Of a stretch of DNA of 64,000 bases, positions 35,934 through 44,527 are shown in pieces (the first letter of the stretch is position 1; each line of letters begins with the position of its first letter). Below the pieces are notes generated by a model. It was not told the DNA's origin and searched no databases. It worked only from the letters and a program-made list of their open reading frames with translations. Origin of the DNA: Halobacillus faecis (GTDB lineage: Bacteria > Bacillota > Bacilli > Bacillales > Halobacillaceae); the NCBI RefSeq assembly GCF_007991335.1, contig NZ_BJYD01000028.1, positions 1-64,000 of the forward strand. Direction: 5' to 3'. A program made the translations under genes and the position numbers.

Positions 35934-36418
35934 CAGAATAAGTTTTCTACACCTTGAGCCCTTTTCATGGCAGATATCGTCCCTTGATGGAGCCCTTCGT
36001 GCCAGATCGTGAAATTCAACACTTCATCCAACGTCCGAAAAACGATTCCCCCGCCGAGGTCGAATGGCTTTTTCCCTTCTTCAGATAAGCGTCCTTCATA
36101 CGTTTGGATCAAACGCTCGATTTGAGACTCCAGTTCTTTTCGAAGATCAGCCAAACGAGGGACATCTTCCGGCCATTCATCTGGTGAGGTACCTCCATGG
36201 AATAGTTGGATATACCCTTCTGGCATATGGGCTTCTTCCCCTGTAAACCTGGCGAGCAGGTTTTCCTGGGAAACGAAAATATGACCGAAGTTCCAACGGA
36301 TGTTATTCAGAAAGCCCTCCGGTTTCGCATCCGCTACTTCTTCTGTCGTCGCATCTAGCGCTGCCAGACTCCTTTTCCTTACAAAACGCATCTGTTGAAA
36401 TAGACTTTCTTCTTTCAT
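35933..36418 (-). CDS. DinB-fold protein (second)
   Basis: This 161-residue four-helix-bundle protein of the DinB/YfiT type has the His triad NIRWNFGHIFVSQENLLAR (about 43-61) and LNFTIWHEGLHQGTISAMKR (about 135-154), giving H-x3-H near the end. I start at ATG 36418, which has AGGGGTGCTGG upstream; a longer in-frame extension to 36532 has odd composition and no site. The reaction is unknown. It heads a three-gene coupled operon with a small membrane protein and an RDD protein, a link not explained by known function. Confidence 0.85.
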   Translation of the reverse strand: MKEESLFQQMRFVRKRSLAALDATTEEVADAKPEGFLNNIRWNFGHIFVSQENLLARFTGEEAHMPEGYIQLFHGGTSPDEWPEDVPRLADLRKELESQIERLIQTYEGRLSEEGKKPFDLGGGIVFRTLDEVLNFTIWHEGLHQGTISAMKRAQGVENLF

Positions 36419-36523
36419 CCACCAGCACCCCTTTTTATCAGAAAAATCAATCACATCTACTATAGCATGAACCCAGACAAGTATATATGTTAATCTAGTA
36501 TGGAAAGAAAGGGAGGAAATCCT

Positions 36524-36709
36524 ATGAATCAAGAGATGAAAATAGGCATCGCACTAATCAGCAGCTTTTTACTATTCATGGTCGGCATATTCCGGTTATT
36601 TACGGCAGAACTTCAAGATGTGCCACTTTTTGTAGCCTACATACTTACGATCACCGGCTTGGTCGGAGTCATTACGAATGGGTGGAAGTGGAAAAAGCGG
36701 GAAGATTGA
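36524..36709 (+). CDS. 61-residue membrane protein
   Basis: This is a small protein with two hydrophobic helices (about 6-24, GIALISSFLLFMVGIFRLF, and 32-50, VAYILTITGLVGVITNG) and a short basic end. GGGAGGAAAT lies upstream of ATG 36524, so I use this start rather than the in-frame one at 36500. It is divergent from the DinB-fold gene. No family is recognised. Confidence 0.7.
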   Translation: MNQEMKIGIALISSFLLFMVGIFRLFTAELQDVPLFVAYILTITGLVGVITNGWKWKKRED

Positions 36710-36815
36710 CTTTGACTGTTTTATTAAACCCAACAAGCCTGTTTAAAGGAGTGTTATAAGTAGCGATGGCTCCTACTGAACAACCGCTACGATGCTTGAA
36801 GACTCCTATGATTCT

Positions 36816-37580
36816 TTATAGGCGAATACAAGAAAATATTTGAGGTACCCTGCTTTTAAAAGACGTATAATGGTGTCTTCCGCCTACGATGACTGAAAAA
36901 GTCATGTGGGGTACCTTTTCTTTTAATAATCGGGCGACTCTCTCATTCGAACGGTGAAATTTCCTGTTGATCTCTTCATCTTCTACCTCTTGGTCTCCCC
37001 AGTCCAAATATAGGTTATGAATCGATGAAAGGTCAGAATTTCTGATAAGCTCTTCGATTTTCTCTTGGTTGCGCCAAAAAGCTGAAGATAAACCTACGAC
37101 ATTTTTATAAATATGTGGGTATTTGCATGCGGCATAAACAGAAATCAGTCCACCTAAAGAGATACCAACCATTGATGTGTTTTCTTTTATGGTCTTGTAT
37201 TGGCGATCAATTTTAGGCTTCAGTTCTTTTGTAACAAAATCAATATACAGGCCACCCCTGCCTCCTAAATCGCATGGATCGCCCAACATCTGTTCACTGT
37301 AATCCCCATTCACCCAAGGACAGTATTCATTCACTCTTTCTTCAGAGTTCTGATCGATCGCAACAACAATCACATCTATATGATTCTTATCTAAATATTC
37401 TTCCAGTGATAATGAATGGCCCCCAATCGCCTCAGAGTCCCGAAAAACGTTCTGACCATCATGCATATAGATGACCGGGTAACGTTTTTGATCTTCATGG
37501 TTGTATCGCTTTGGCAGAAAAACGCTGATCCTTCTCTTTTCTTTGAACGCCGTCATATAAACTTCAAATGTTTCAAGCAT
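36816..37580 (-). CDS. Putative esterase (alpha/beta hydrolase, esterase D/IroE type)
   Basis: This is an alpha/beta hydrolase of the putative-esterase family (PF00756 type). The N-terminus RISVFLPKRYNHEDQKRYPV followed by YMHDGQNVF is characteristic, and the nucleophile elbow is GISLGG (about residues 142-147). An acid residue probably lies in LYLDWGDQEVEDEE (about 191-204), and the His in VGGRHHYTSF (about 233-242). The start ATG 37580 has GGAGGGACG upstream, giving 254 residues. There is no signal peptide. The natural substrate is unknown. Confidence 0.87.
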   Translation of the reverse strand: MLETFEVYMTAFKEKRRISVFLPKRYNHEDQKRYPVIYMHDGQNVFRDSEAIGGHSLSLEEYLDKNHIDVIVVAIDQNSEERVNEYCPWVNGDYSEQMLGDPCDLGGRGGLYIDFVTKELKPKIDRQYKTIKENTSMVGISLGGLISVYAACKYPHIYKNVVGLSSAFWRNQEKIEELIRNSDLSSIHNLYLDWGDQEVEDEEINRKFHRSNERVARLLKEKVPHMTFSVIVGGRHHYTSFKSRVPQIFSCIRL

Positions 37581-37726
37581 GTCGTCCCTCCGACATTCAG
37601 AATTCTTGTCCAAATCTTTATCCTTTCTAGTTTTCCATGATTTTCATGTATGAATGAGATTTCATTCGCTGCCTCCACTTAGAATTACACCGCTAACGTT
37701 TTTAACGAATGTGGATGGGATCACTT

Positions 37727-38791
37727 TCAAGGTGCTTTACTATCTACATAGGAAACAATCGACTCCACAATAGAGGAAGCGGATTGGCTCGTGCTCAGCC
37801 TGGGGCTCTGACCTGACCAAAGCGACATATATTCGGGGCGGTTTTGGCTGGCGGCTTCCTTACGAATTTCTTTCGTCAGCATATTTTGTAGAGGATAAGC
37901 TAAAAGATTACCACCTGCACCTTTCTCCATTTCCTCGATAAAGGAATTCCGAATGCCTCTTGCTGGTTTACCACTGAAAACAGAAGTAACCACAGTGTCC
38001 GTTTCCTTTGTATTCAAGATCGCCTCTTTATGTTGAGCTTTCGCACCACTCTCCTGACATGTGACAAAGGCCGTTCCCAACTGTGCGGCTTGAGCTCCTA
38101 AGGCGAGAGCAGCTTTAACACCCCGGCCATCCATAATACCTCCGGAAGCGATGACCGGGATCTCCACATGATCCGTCACCTGAGGCACGAGCGACATCGT
38201 TCCGATCATGGCTTGATTAAAGGAACCGGCAAATGTTCCTCTATGACCGCCCGCTTCACTCCCTTGTGCGACAACCATATCCATTCCTTGTTCTTCGTTG
38301 ATGATCGCTTCTTCTACCGTGGTAGCCGTTCCGATCACAACCACTCCAGCTTTTTTTAAATCATTGATCACTTCTACAGGCGGCACACCAAATGTGAAAC
38401 TGACTACGGGGACTTGTTCCCTCATCAGTGCTTCGACTTGTTTTTCAAAAATAGAAGTGTCCTGCTTCGGTGTGGGCGCTAATTCGATTCCTAGCTCGGA
38501 GCGGTAAGGTTCCAACCACTTGTTCGCATGGGCTATTTCTTCGGCTGTCGACTGAGGGTATTGAGGGACAAAAACGTTTACACCAAACGTTCGACTTGTA
38601 GATTGTTTGATTTCCTTGATTGTATGTACCATAGCTTCAGGAGTCATATAACCTGCCCCCAAATTCCCTAACCCTCCTGCATTTGAAACCGCTGAGACGA
38701 GAGCGGGTGTGGTCACTCCCCCGGCCATGCCGGCCTGGATGACCGGGTGATCAATGTTCAGCTGATTACAAACTGAATGACGCTTCCACAT
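37727..38791 (-). CDS. Nitronate monooxygenase family flavoprotein
   Basis: This FMN-dependent TIM-barrel enzyme oxidises nitronates (propionate-3-nitronate) in related bacteria; FabK-like enoyl reductases share the fold. Motifs are HPVIQAGMAGGVTTPALVSA (about 15-34), the FMN/catalytic loop VVAQGSEAGGHRGTF with the catalytic His (about 175-189), VIASGGIMDGRGVKAALALG and GTAFVTCQES. The start ATG 38791 follows AAAGGAG and gives 354 residues. The catalytic His favours nitronate monooxygenase. The true substrate is not certain. Confidence 0.9.
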   Translation of the reverse strand: MWKRHSVCNQLNIDHPVIQAGMAGGVTTPALVSAVSNAGGLGNLGAGYMTPEAMVHTIKEIKQSTSRTFGVNVFVPQYPQSTAEEIAHANKWLEPYRSELGIELAPTPKQDTSIFEKQVEALMREQVPVVSFTFGVPPVEVINDLKKAGVVVIGTATTVEEAIINEEQGMDMVVAQGSEAGGHRGTFAGSFNQAMIGTMSLVPQVTDHVEIPVIASGGIMDGRGVKAALALGAQAAQLGTAFVTCQESGAKAQHKEAILNTKETDTVVTSVFSGKPARGIRNSFIEEMEKGAGGNLLAYPLQNMLTKEIRKEAASQNRPEYMSLWSGQSPRLSTSQSASSIVESIVSYVDSKAP

Positions 38792-38861
38792 GGATGTAAC
38801 TCCTTTCCAAAGTAGAATTCTAACCTCGAACCACTTTTTCACCTCTAGTCACAAAGCGATA

Positions 38862-38893
38862 AAAAACAGTCATCGTTGGTAATGACTGTTTTT
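38862..38893 (-). terminator. Terminator of isochorismatase-family gene
   Basis: A 12-bp stem (38862-38873 with 38882-38893) with a minus-strand T run lies at the stop of the downstream-transcribed hydrolase. Confidence 0.85.
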
Positions 38894-39441
38894 CATCTTT
38901 CTTTCACTTTCTCCCAGCCAAGCTCATGGGAAGTCTTCAAATCAATCGTTGCCGTTTCACTCCAAAAGTTCGTTAACGTATGTTGGGTGTGCTCAATGAT
39001 CTGAGCAGCTGTCAAATACTCGTTCGCACAAGTCGTATGAGCATCAGAGATCAGGGTAACACGGTACCCATGATCAAAGGCGCCTCGGGACGTAGAGTCA
39101 ACACAATAATCCGTCTGCGCCCCACAGATGTAGAGATGATCCGCATCTACTTTATCCAGGGTCTTCTTAAGGGATGTATTCACAAAAGCATTGGGAACCG
39201 TTTTGAAAATGACGGCATCCTGCTCCAACGGCCTCTCCAAGTCAGGGTGCAGCTGCCAGCCATCTTCTCCACGTTTCATTGGACCCTCCGGATATTCATG
39301 TTGAACGTAGACCACTGGAATCTGTTTTTCTCTCGACCGGTGGATCGCTCGATTCATATTGGTGATCTTCTCTTCACACTGATAGGCGTTTTCCATGACA
39401 GCCTTTTGCACATCAATGACGATCAATACTTCTTTCCCCAT
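38893..39441 (-). CDS. Isochorismatase-family cysteine hydrolase
   Basis: Proteins of this fold hydrolyse amides or vinyl ethers (nicotinamidase, ureidoacrylate and N-carbamoyl hydrolases). The catalytic Asp is in VLIVIDVQKAVME (Asp10), and the cysteine in ICGAQTDYCVDSTSRGAFD (about 105-123). A Lys in FKTVPNAFVNT (about 80) completes the triad. The cis-peptide/GAQTD motif is typical. The 182-residue length fits the family. No neighbour reveals its substrate. Confidence 0.88.
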   Translation of the reverse strand: MGKEVLIVIDVQKAVMENAYQCEEKITNMNRAIHRSREKQIPVVYVQHEYPEGPMKRGEDGWQLHPDLERPLEQDAVIFKTVPNAFVNTSLKKTLDKVDADHLYICGAQTDYCVDSTSRGAFDHGYRVTLISDAHTTCANEYLTAAQIIEHTQHTLTNFWSETATIDLKTSHELGWEKVKER

Positions 39442-39591
39442 TCGCCCACATCCTTTTTACATTGTCCCTCTTACCTTTCTCTAATAGAGTCCAGAGTTCC
39501 TGCATGGGATGGCGGGATGATAAACATTCGTCTCAACTATGACTGTGGATAGACCATTTCAGTGTTCATGTTTTTCAAGAAAGCAAAAAAA

Positions 39592-39615
39592 GAACCTGCC
39601 TTCAAAAGCAGGTTC
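39592..39615 (-). terminator. Terminator of murE
   Basis: An 8-bp stem (39592-39599 with 39608-39615) is followed on the minus strand by a T-rich run and overlaps the murE stop. Confidence 0.85.
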
Positions 39616-41089
39616 ATGCCATCATGTCTTTTTTCAGTGATTTCAATTTCTGTTTCATATCTTCTACCATTTCCTTGTCCGAATTCACAGGATAATGGTA
39701 CTTCTGCTGATAGCTCTCGTGGCCTTTACCCGTGATGACCACCCAATCCTCTGTTCCACTGTTCATGATCGCCTCTTCGATCGCGAGCGTGCGGTCCGGG
39801 ATGATTCTGCCCGAGAAGTCGCCGAATTCTTTCTGCAGGTCTTCAAGTGTAGATACCATTTCATCAAACGTAGCCGAATTCAAGTCATCAAGCGTGAGGA
39901 TATATTGGTCCGCTCTTATAGCGGAAGCGCCAATCATTTCTCCTCTTTTTGAAACATCCCTGTCCCCACGGAAACCGAAGACATGCGTCAGAGACGCTGC
40001 CCCTTGTTGTCTTGCTGTATCCAGCACATGTTCAATGCTGTCGGCGGTGTGAGCATAATCGATGACAACGGTCGGTCCATCTTCAAATTCGATGAGCTCG
40101 AAACGGCCGCGGATACCAGGCAAGGACGTCATCGCTTTTTCCATGTCAGAAAATGAAATGCCGAGCTGAAGACCGACAGCAAATGCTTCCAAGGTGTTGT
40201 AGACGTTGTGAGTACCTTTAAGCGGGGAAGTTACTTTCCTGTCTTCTTCCCCGTAACGAATGCATGCAGTAAAATCATCGGTATCGATATCCCTCAGAAC
40301 GATCTCATGATCCAGATGGTGGCCGACCTTACATACGGACGAGCCTTTTTCCTCCAAAAGGTGTGCAAGCTTTTCACCCCAGGGATCGTCTGTGTTAATG
40401 ACAGACTTGCCGCCGGGTTTCAACATATGGAACAGTTTTGATTTCGCTTCGAAATACGATTCCATCGAGTCATGATAATCCAGGTGATCTTTATATAAAT
40501 TGGTAAATACCGCATAGTCAAACGTTACTCCTTCAAGGCGGTACTGAGCCAGTCCATGAGAGGAGACCTCCATCACGACAACATCATCCTTGCTCTCATG
40601 GAGAAGCTTTTGCAGCAGAGGAGCACTCGGTGTCGTTTGAATGCCGGGTACGACTTTGTCATTCACTACATAATCGATGGTCCCGAACATCCCGCAGGAA
40701 TAACCATTCTTTTCGCATAGGTGTTTAATCATGTGGGATGTCGTCGTTTTTCCGTTCGTTCCTGTCACACCGATTACGATTTTATCTTCAGAAGGATGGC
40801 CATAAAAAGCAGCCGAGATCTGCCCCAGCGCTTTCCTGCTGTTTTCCGTTTGCAGGCATATCGCTCCTTCGTGCTCCACCTCATCTTCGGTGACAATGAC
40901 AGCCGCCCCTTTTTGGATGGCTTCTTCGATAAAATCATGACCGTCGACTTGGTAGCCTCTTACCGCTACGAAGACATAACCTTCCTCAACATCCCGTGAG
41001 TCGTCTGTGACACCGGTGATGAGCGAATCAGCTTCTATATTCTTTTTCGTTTTTTGGTTGAGTAGTTTTATGATTTGTTCAACGTTCAT
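39614..41089 (-). CDS. murE: UDP-MurNAc-tripeptide synthetase (MurE), atypical acceptor site
   Basis: MurE adds the third amino acid to UDP-MurNAc-L-Ala-D-Glu in the cytoplasm. The 491-residue protein has the N-terminal UDP-binding domain (TGVTDDSRDVEEGYVFVAVRG), the ATP P-loop VIGVTGTNGKTTTSHMIKHL (about 105-124), TTPSAPLLQ, MEVSSHGLAQYRLEG with the carbamylated-Lys region, and the C-terminal GKGHESYQ. The DNPR motif that selects meso-DAP is replaced by LDDLNSATFDE (about 407-417), lacking both Pro and Arg. The gene stands alone, not in a dcw cluster. A non-DAP third residue such as L-ornithine or L-lysine is an inference; a paralogue with altered role is the alternative. Confidence 0.92.
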   Translation of the reverse strand: MNVEQIIKLLNQKTKKNIEADSLITGVTDDSRDVEEGYVFVAVRGYQVDGHDFIEEAIQKGAAVIVTEDEVEHEGAICLQTENSRKALGQISAAFYGHPSEDKIVIGVTGTNGKTTTSHMIKHLCEKNGYSCGMFGTIDYVVNDKVVPGIQTTPSAPLLQKLLHESKDDVVVMEVSSHGLAQYRLEGVTFDYAVFTNLYKDHLDYHDSMESYFEAKSKLFHMLKPGGKSVINTDDPWGEKLAHLLEEKGSSVCKVGHHLDHEIVLRDIDTDDFTACIRYGEEDRKVTSPLKGTHNVYNTLEAFAVGLQLGISFSDMEKAMTSLPGIRGRFELIEFEDGPTVVIDYAHTADSIEHVLDTARQQGAASLTHVFGFRGDRDVSKRGEMIGASAIRADQYILTLDDLNSATFDEMVSTLEDLQKEFGDFSGRIIPDRTLAIEEAIMNSGTEDWVVITGKGHESYQQKYHYPVNSDKEMVEDMKQKLKSLKKDMMA

Positions 41090-41321
41090 CGTCGGTATCT
41101 CCTTTGATGTATGTTACGTGTTGCATGCCCTATTTTAATGGAAAATACACCGGCGCAGGGGGGTTGTCGAAGAGATGTAAATGAATCTTAATATTCCCGG
41201 CAATAATATGGGAATAAGCTTTACCCTCTCTAGAAAGCTTCAACGTAAGTTTAAGTTCCTCCGCCTGCCGCTATCAGCGATTCCTTTATGAGCATCCCCT
41301 CTATACTCATTATGGGGCGCC

Positions 41322-41597
41322 TTACTTTTCTTTACTCTTTTTCCTGTCATAAACCGTTCGGTCGTCCTTCTTTTCCACTATTCTGATATGGTAATGCGCA
41401 GCAAAGCGTTCAAGGTCAGCTAAGGTTTCGACATAGTCAACATTCACCACACGAATAGGGAACCCTTTCTTTTTTATCACCGATCCTGCAGGCCTGCCCC
41501 AGCCGGCATCCTTGAAAACGATCTTATGTATGTCTGCAGGATGTCACCTTTTTTCTGATACTTTCAAATTGAAAAAGTGTACAAGGTACTCAATCAT
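41322..41597 (-). pseudogene. Small gene with an internal stop codon
   Basis: From ATG 41597, which overlaps the end of the small membrane gene, a frame reads MIEYLVHFFNLKVSEKR, then TGA, then continues open for 73 codons (HPADIHKIVFKDAGWG..., ending RKKSKEK). The part after the stop has normal protein composition, with IRVVNVDYVETLADLERFAA. Read as one unit it would be a 91-residue protein interrupted by one TGA. A GTG at 41480 could start a separate 52-residue product. No family is recognised. The gap upstream of murE otherwise holds no gene. Confidence 0.45.
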
Positions 41598-41751
41598 CTA
41601 GTCGATCTTTAACTCGAAAGACCAAGGACAAGGAGAACAATAAAAAAAGCCCCAAACGTGAATAGACTGATTTCCTGCCCACACCTAGATCTGATATCAA
41701 AAACGGGGCCAAGAAAGGTACAATCCAACGCGTTGGTCTCCCCTCATACAT
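41590..41751 (-). CDS. 53-residue membrane protein
   Basis: ATG 41751 is preceded by GGGAGGAGTTCC, a strong ribosome binding site. The peptide begins MYEGRPTRWIVPFLAPFLIS and has one or two hydrophobic stretches (about 9-20 and 32-45), then ends VFRVKDRLDD. Its stop overlaps the ATG of the next, interrupted frame, so the two form a small operon. Its promoter must lie in the 107 bp before the ASCH gene on the other strand. No family is recognised. Confidence 0.6.
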   Translation of the reverse strand: MYEGRPTRWIVPFLAPFLISDLGVGRKSVYSRLGLFLLFSLSLVFRVKDRLDD

Positions 41752-41858
41752 GGAACTCCTCCCATCTGAACATGGAAAAGTGCATGGAATCCATTAGAAC
41801 ATCCCATAATGTAAATAAATGAAACATCCACCCACTTTTGGAAAAGGAGTGTTTATAC

Positions 41859-42308
41859 ATGAACGAACAGGCAAAAGCGTACTGGGATTCCTATTGGAAA
41901 GGAAAAGAAAAACCGGAGAGCGTGAAAGCATGGTCCTTCGGCACCGCCCCTGATCGTATGGCCAGACTGGTCATGGACGGGGTCAAGACAGCCACCTGCT
42001 CGGCACGTCAAGCATATGAGGTTGAGAAAGAAGCGCTCCCCGAAGTCGGAGAATATAACATCATATTGAACGGGGAAGATGAGCCTGCGGCTATTATCCG
42101 AACGACAGAAGTTGAGGTCGTCCCCTTTAATGAGGTAACCGAAGAATTCGCACGTGCGGAAGGAGAAGGAAACCTTTCCTACCACAATTGGCTAGAATTC
42201 CATAAGAAGTTCTTCAAAGAGGAATCGGAAGAGATCGGTTATGATTACAGCGAAGACATGGATCTTGTTTGTGAGAGATTCCAACTGGTGCACGTGAACC
42301 CGGATTGA
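41859..42308 (+). CDS. ASCH domain protein
   Basis: ASCH domains have a PUA-like RNA-binding fold; some members act as amidohydrolases on N4-acetylcytidine. The 149-residue protein has the typical AYWDSYWKGKEKPESVKAWS start, FGTAPDRMARLVMDGVKTATCSA (about 28-50, with the signature G-x-K-x-x-T), and PAAIIRTTEVEVVPFNEVTEEFARAEGEG. The start ATG 41859 has AAAAGGAG upstream; the frame upstream is shorter and unsupported. Role in this organism unknown. Confidence 0.88.
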   Translation: MNEQAKAYWDSYWKGKEKPESVKAWSFGTAPDRMARLVMDGVKTATCSARQAYEVEKEALPEVGEYNIILNGEDEPAAIIRTTEVEVVPFNEVTEEFARAEGEGNLSYHNWLEFHKKFFKEESEEIGYDYSEDMDLVCERFQLVHVNPD

Positions 42309-42445
42309 AGGACGGAAATCACATCCGTCCTTTTTCCCTCTTCTGCTTTCGGCTGCAGGGCCATTCGAATCGATAACCCGACAAGACCGATTAAAAATAC
42401 AATAATGATTGTAATGATGATGATTCTTAATTTATTTTGACTCAA
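42245..42445 (-). CDS. Small single-span membrane protein, TTG start
   Basis: TTG 42445 follows GGAGGAGGG by about nine bases. The peptide starts MSQNKLRII and has a strongly hydrophobic segment (about 8-28, IIITIIIVFLIGLVGLSIRM), then a polar tail. The last 64 bases overlap the end of the convergent ASCH gene and its terminator. The N-terminal part is convincing; the last 20 residues are less so. No family is recognised. Confidence 0.5.
   Translation of the reverse strand: MSQNKLRIIIITIIIVFLIGLVGLSIRMALQPKAEEGKRTDVISVLQSGFTCTSWNLSQTRSMSSL
42308..42332 (+). terminator. Terminator of ASCH gene
   Basis: A 9-bp stem (42308-42316 with 42324-42332) is followed by a T run directly after the stop codon. 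Confidence 0.85.
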
Positions 42446-42690
42446 CGTCCCATCCCTCCTCCCCTTCTCCTACCCGTTTCTTGAAGTCATTAAGCAGGGA
42501 TTTCCCTGTTCCCTTCAGTCAAGTTAAGAAACAACCATACGACTGGAAAAAATCAATGAAACATGAAACCTTACACACCTTCATTCGTAGAAGAGGTGTT
42601 CAGAAATAAATGAAATTACATTTCATATCATTTGGATTGATCCTTATGGTATGGTTGAATTCTGAACAACAGATGGAAAGGAGTCTACAT

Positions 42691-43689
42691 ATGAGCAAAA
42701 GAATAACAGCCAGTATCATTGCAGCCACAATTTTGGTTCTCGCTCTTGTCGTCCAGCTGATCGGAACGGTCTTCACTGGTGAAGAAGCAGAGAATGAGAC
42801 GATGGGACTTTTCGCAGGCAGTGAGAATTTAGAAGAAAAAGTCGTTGACCGAGGAAGTGGAAGCAAACGGATTGTGGAATTGAACCTGGAAGGGGCTATC
42901 ATCGACAACCCGAGTACGAACCCGAATCCTTTCGGGGGCGGCGGCTATCAGCACGACCGCTTTATGAAAAAATTAGAAGCGATCAAAGAAGATGGCTCCA
43001 TCAAAGGCGTTCACCTGTATGTCAATTCACCAGGTGGCGGCGTTTATGAAAGTGCTGAAATCCATGACAAACTGCTTGAAATAAAAGAAGCAGGCAAGAC
43101 GATTTACGTGTCCATGGGGAACATGGCCGCTTCCGGCGGGTATTATGTTTCTGCCCCAGCTGACCGCATTTTTGCTAGTAACGATACGTTCACTGGTTCT
43201 TTGGGTGTCATCATGGAAAGCATCAATTATCAGGAACTGGCCAATGAATATGGCGTGAAATTCAATACCATCAAAAGTGGTGAGTTCAAAGATATCATGA
43301 GCCCTACCAAGGAAATGACCGAAGCGGACAGAGAGATTCTCCAAACGCTTGTCGATGAATCTTACCAGCAGTTCGTCGATGTCATCGTAGAGGGCCGCGA
43401 GATGCCTGGGAGCCGTGTGAAAGAATTAGCCGACGGCCGGATCTACTCCGGGAAGCAGGCCGTCGAAAACGGACTGGTGGACGACATCGGCTTCCGTGAA
43501 GACACGTTGAAGGCATTGAAAAAAGAAATCGGCGGAGATCCGCAGGTATTCCAGTACAAAAATACCATGGGATCCTTTTTCGACCTGCCGCTTGCTGAAA
43601 GCTTAATGCCGAACAGCGAACTCCGCTACATCGAAGAATTGATGAGCAAGCGCCAAGGACCACGCATGATGTATATGTACACAGATTAA
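42691..43689 (+). CDS. sppA: Signal peptide peptidase SppA
   Basis: SppA is a membrane-anchored S49 serine protease that degrades cleaved signal peptides and other membrane-associated peptides. It has one N-terminal helix (about 5-27, ASIIAATILVLALVVQLIG). The nucleophile region is GNMAASGGYYVSAPADRIFA (about 148-167) and the catalytic Lys is in NTIKSGEFKDIMSP (about 200). ATG 42691 follows GGAAAGGAGTC and gives 332 residues; the frame before it is a weak extension. It is followed 12 nt later by yteJ, the same pair as in B. subtilis. Confidence 0.95.
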   Translation: MSKRITASIIAATILVLALVVQLIGTVFTGEEAENETMGLFAGSENLEEKVVDRGSGSKRIVELNLEGAIIDNPSTNPNPFGGGGYQHDRFMKKLEAIKEDGSIKGVHLYVNSPGGGVYESAEIHDKLLEIKEAGKTIYVSMGNMAASGGYYVSAPADRIFASNDTFTGSLGVIMESINYQELANEYGVKFNTIKSGEFKDIMSPTKEMTEADREILQTLVDESYQQFVDVIVEGREMPGSRVKELADGRIYSGKQAVENGLVDDIGFREDTLKALKKEIGGDPQVFQYKNTMGSFFDLPLAESLMPNSELRYIEELMSKRQGPRMMYMYTD

Positions 43690-43701
43690 GGAGGGAACGG
43701 T

Positions 43702-44244
43702 ATGGATTACACCAATCATAACGAAAACGGTGGGCAGCTATCATCGTTGATCCATCATCAGAAAAACGACCTCCAAAAACTGTTGTACGCAGGATTCGGC
43801 TCGCGATTCCTTGCCTACAGCATCGACTTGATCGTCATTTGGAGCGTCAATACCATTGTGACCCGTCCATTGCTGCGACTTGTGAACCTGGAAGACGCTC
43901 AAGCTTGGGTCCCCATGTTCAGTGCGGCAAACATTACGACTTCGATCATCTTTTTTGCTTATTTCATCCTGATGACGAAATTTTTCCGGGCTACGCTGGG
44001 AAAAATGATTTTAGGATTGTCTGTCGTTTCACTAAAAGGGGAAACGTTATCGAACGGTCAAATCATTTTCCGTGAATGCATCGGCCGGTATATCAGTATG
44101 GCGATCCTCGGAATCCCCTATCTGGTTGTTGCCTTCACGAGGCGACATCAGGGAATCCATGATCTATTCGCAGATACGTCCGTAATGAAGAATAAGTTCA
44201 GCAAGCTGAACGATACCATTGAACAACAACCACAATCGATATAA
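43702..44244 (+). CDS. yteJ: RDD-family membrane protein YteJ
   Basis: This is a 180-residue RDD protein with three predicted helices. The signature GFGSRFLAYSIDLIVIWSVN (about 32-51) contains the Arg and Asp pair; GKMILGLSVVSLKGE and HQGIHDLFADTSVMK follow. It is co-encoded with sppA as in B. subtilis, where YteJ is reported to affect SppA and lantibiotic resistance; that link is known from the literature and not visible here. AAGGAGGGAACG precedes the ATG. A strong terminator follows. Confidence 0.9.
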   Translation: MDYTNHNENGGQLSSLIHHQKNDLQKLLYAGFGSRFLAYSIDLIVIWSVNTIVTRPLLRLVNLEDAQAWVPMFSAANITTSIIFFAYFILMTKFFRATLGKMILGLSVVSLKGETLSNGQIIFRECIGRYISMAILGIPYLVVAFTRRHQGIHDLFADTSVMKNKFSKLNDTIEQQPQSI

Positions 44245-44250
44245 AAATGA

Positions 44251-44285
44251 AACGCCTGCTTCCAAACGGAAGCAGGCGTTTTTTC
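44251..44285 (+). terminator. Terminator of sppA-yteJ
   Basis: A perfect 13-bp stem (44251-44263 with 44268-44280) with a 4-nt loop and a T run follows yteJ. Confidence 0.95.
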
Positions 44286-44290
44286 ATGCG

Positions 44291-44392
44291 TTAACGGTAA
44301 GGATCCTGTTTGCCTGTGCCGTTCTTCTCCCCTTTTTCACGACGAAGTGCGTTCAGGTCTTTTTTGCTTTTGTTTTTCGCTTTTTTGCCCAT
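44291..44392 (-). CDS. 33-residue highly basic protein
   Basis: GAAGGGAGG lies upstream of the ATG. The peptide is hydrophilic and very basic (MGKKAKNKSKKDLNALRREK at the start, ending QDPYR), with no hydrophobic span. The composition suggests binding to nucleic acid or a spore-core role, but I recognise no family. It converges on yteJ and shares the space of its terminator. Confidence 0.55.
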   Translation of the reverse strand: MGKKAKNKSKKDLNALRREKGEKNGTGKQDPYR

Positions 44393-44527
44393 GTCTGAAG
44401 ACCTCCCTTCTCCTCTATTTTGTGAAGTTTGATGTGATTCCATGTAATGAAATAACAACCACAAGAACCGACCAAATAGCTCACTCTAAAGCAGGACACG
44501 TGTCCATGAAATGTACAATCTGACGTT

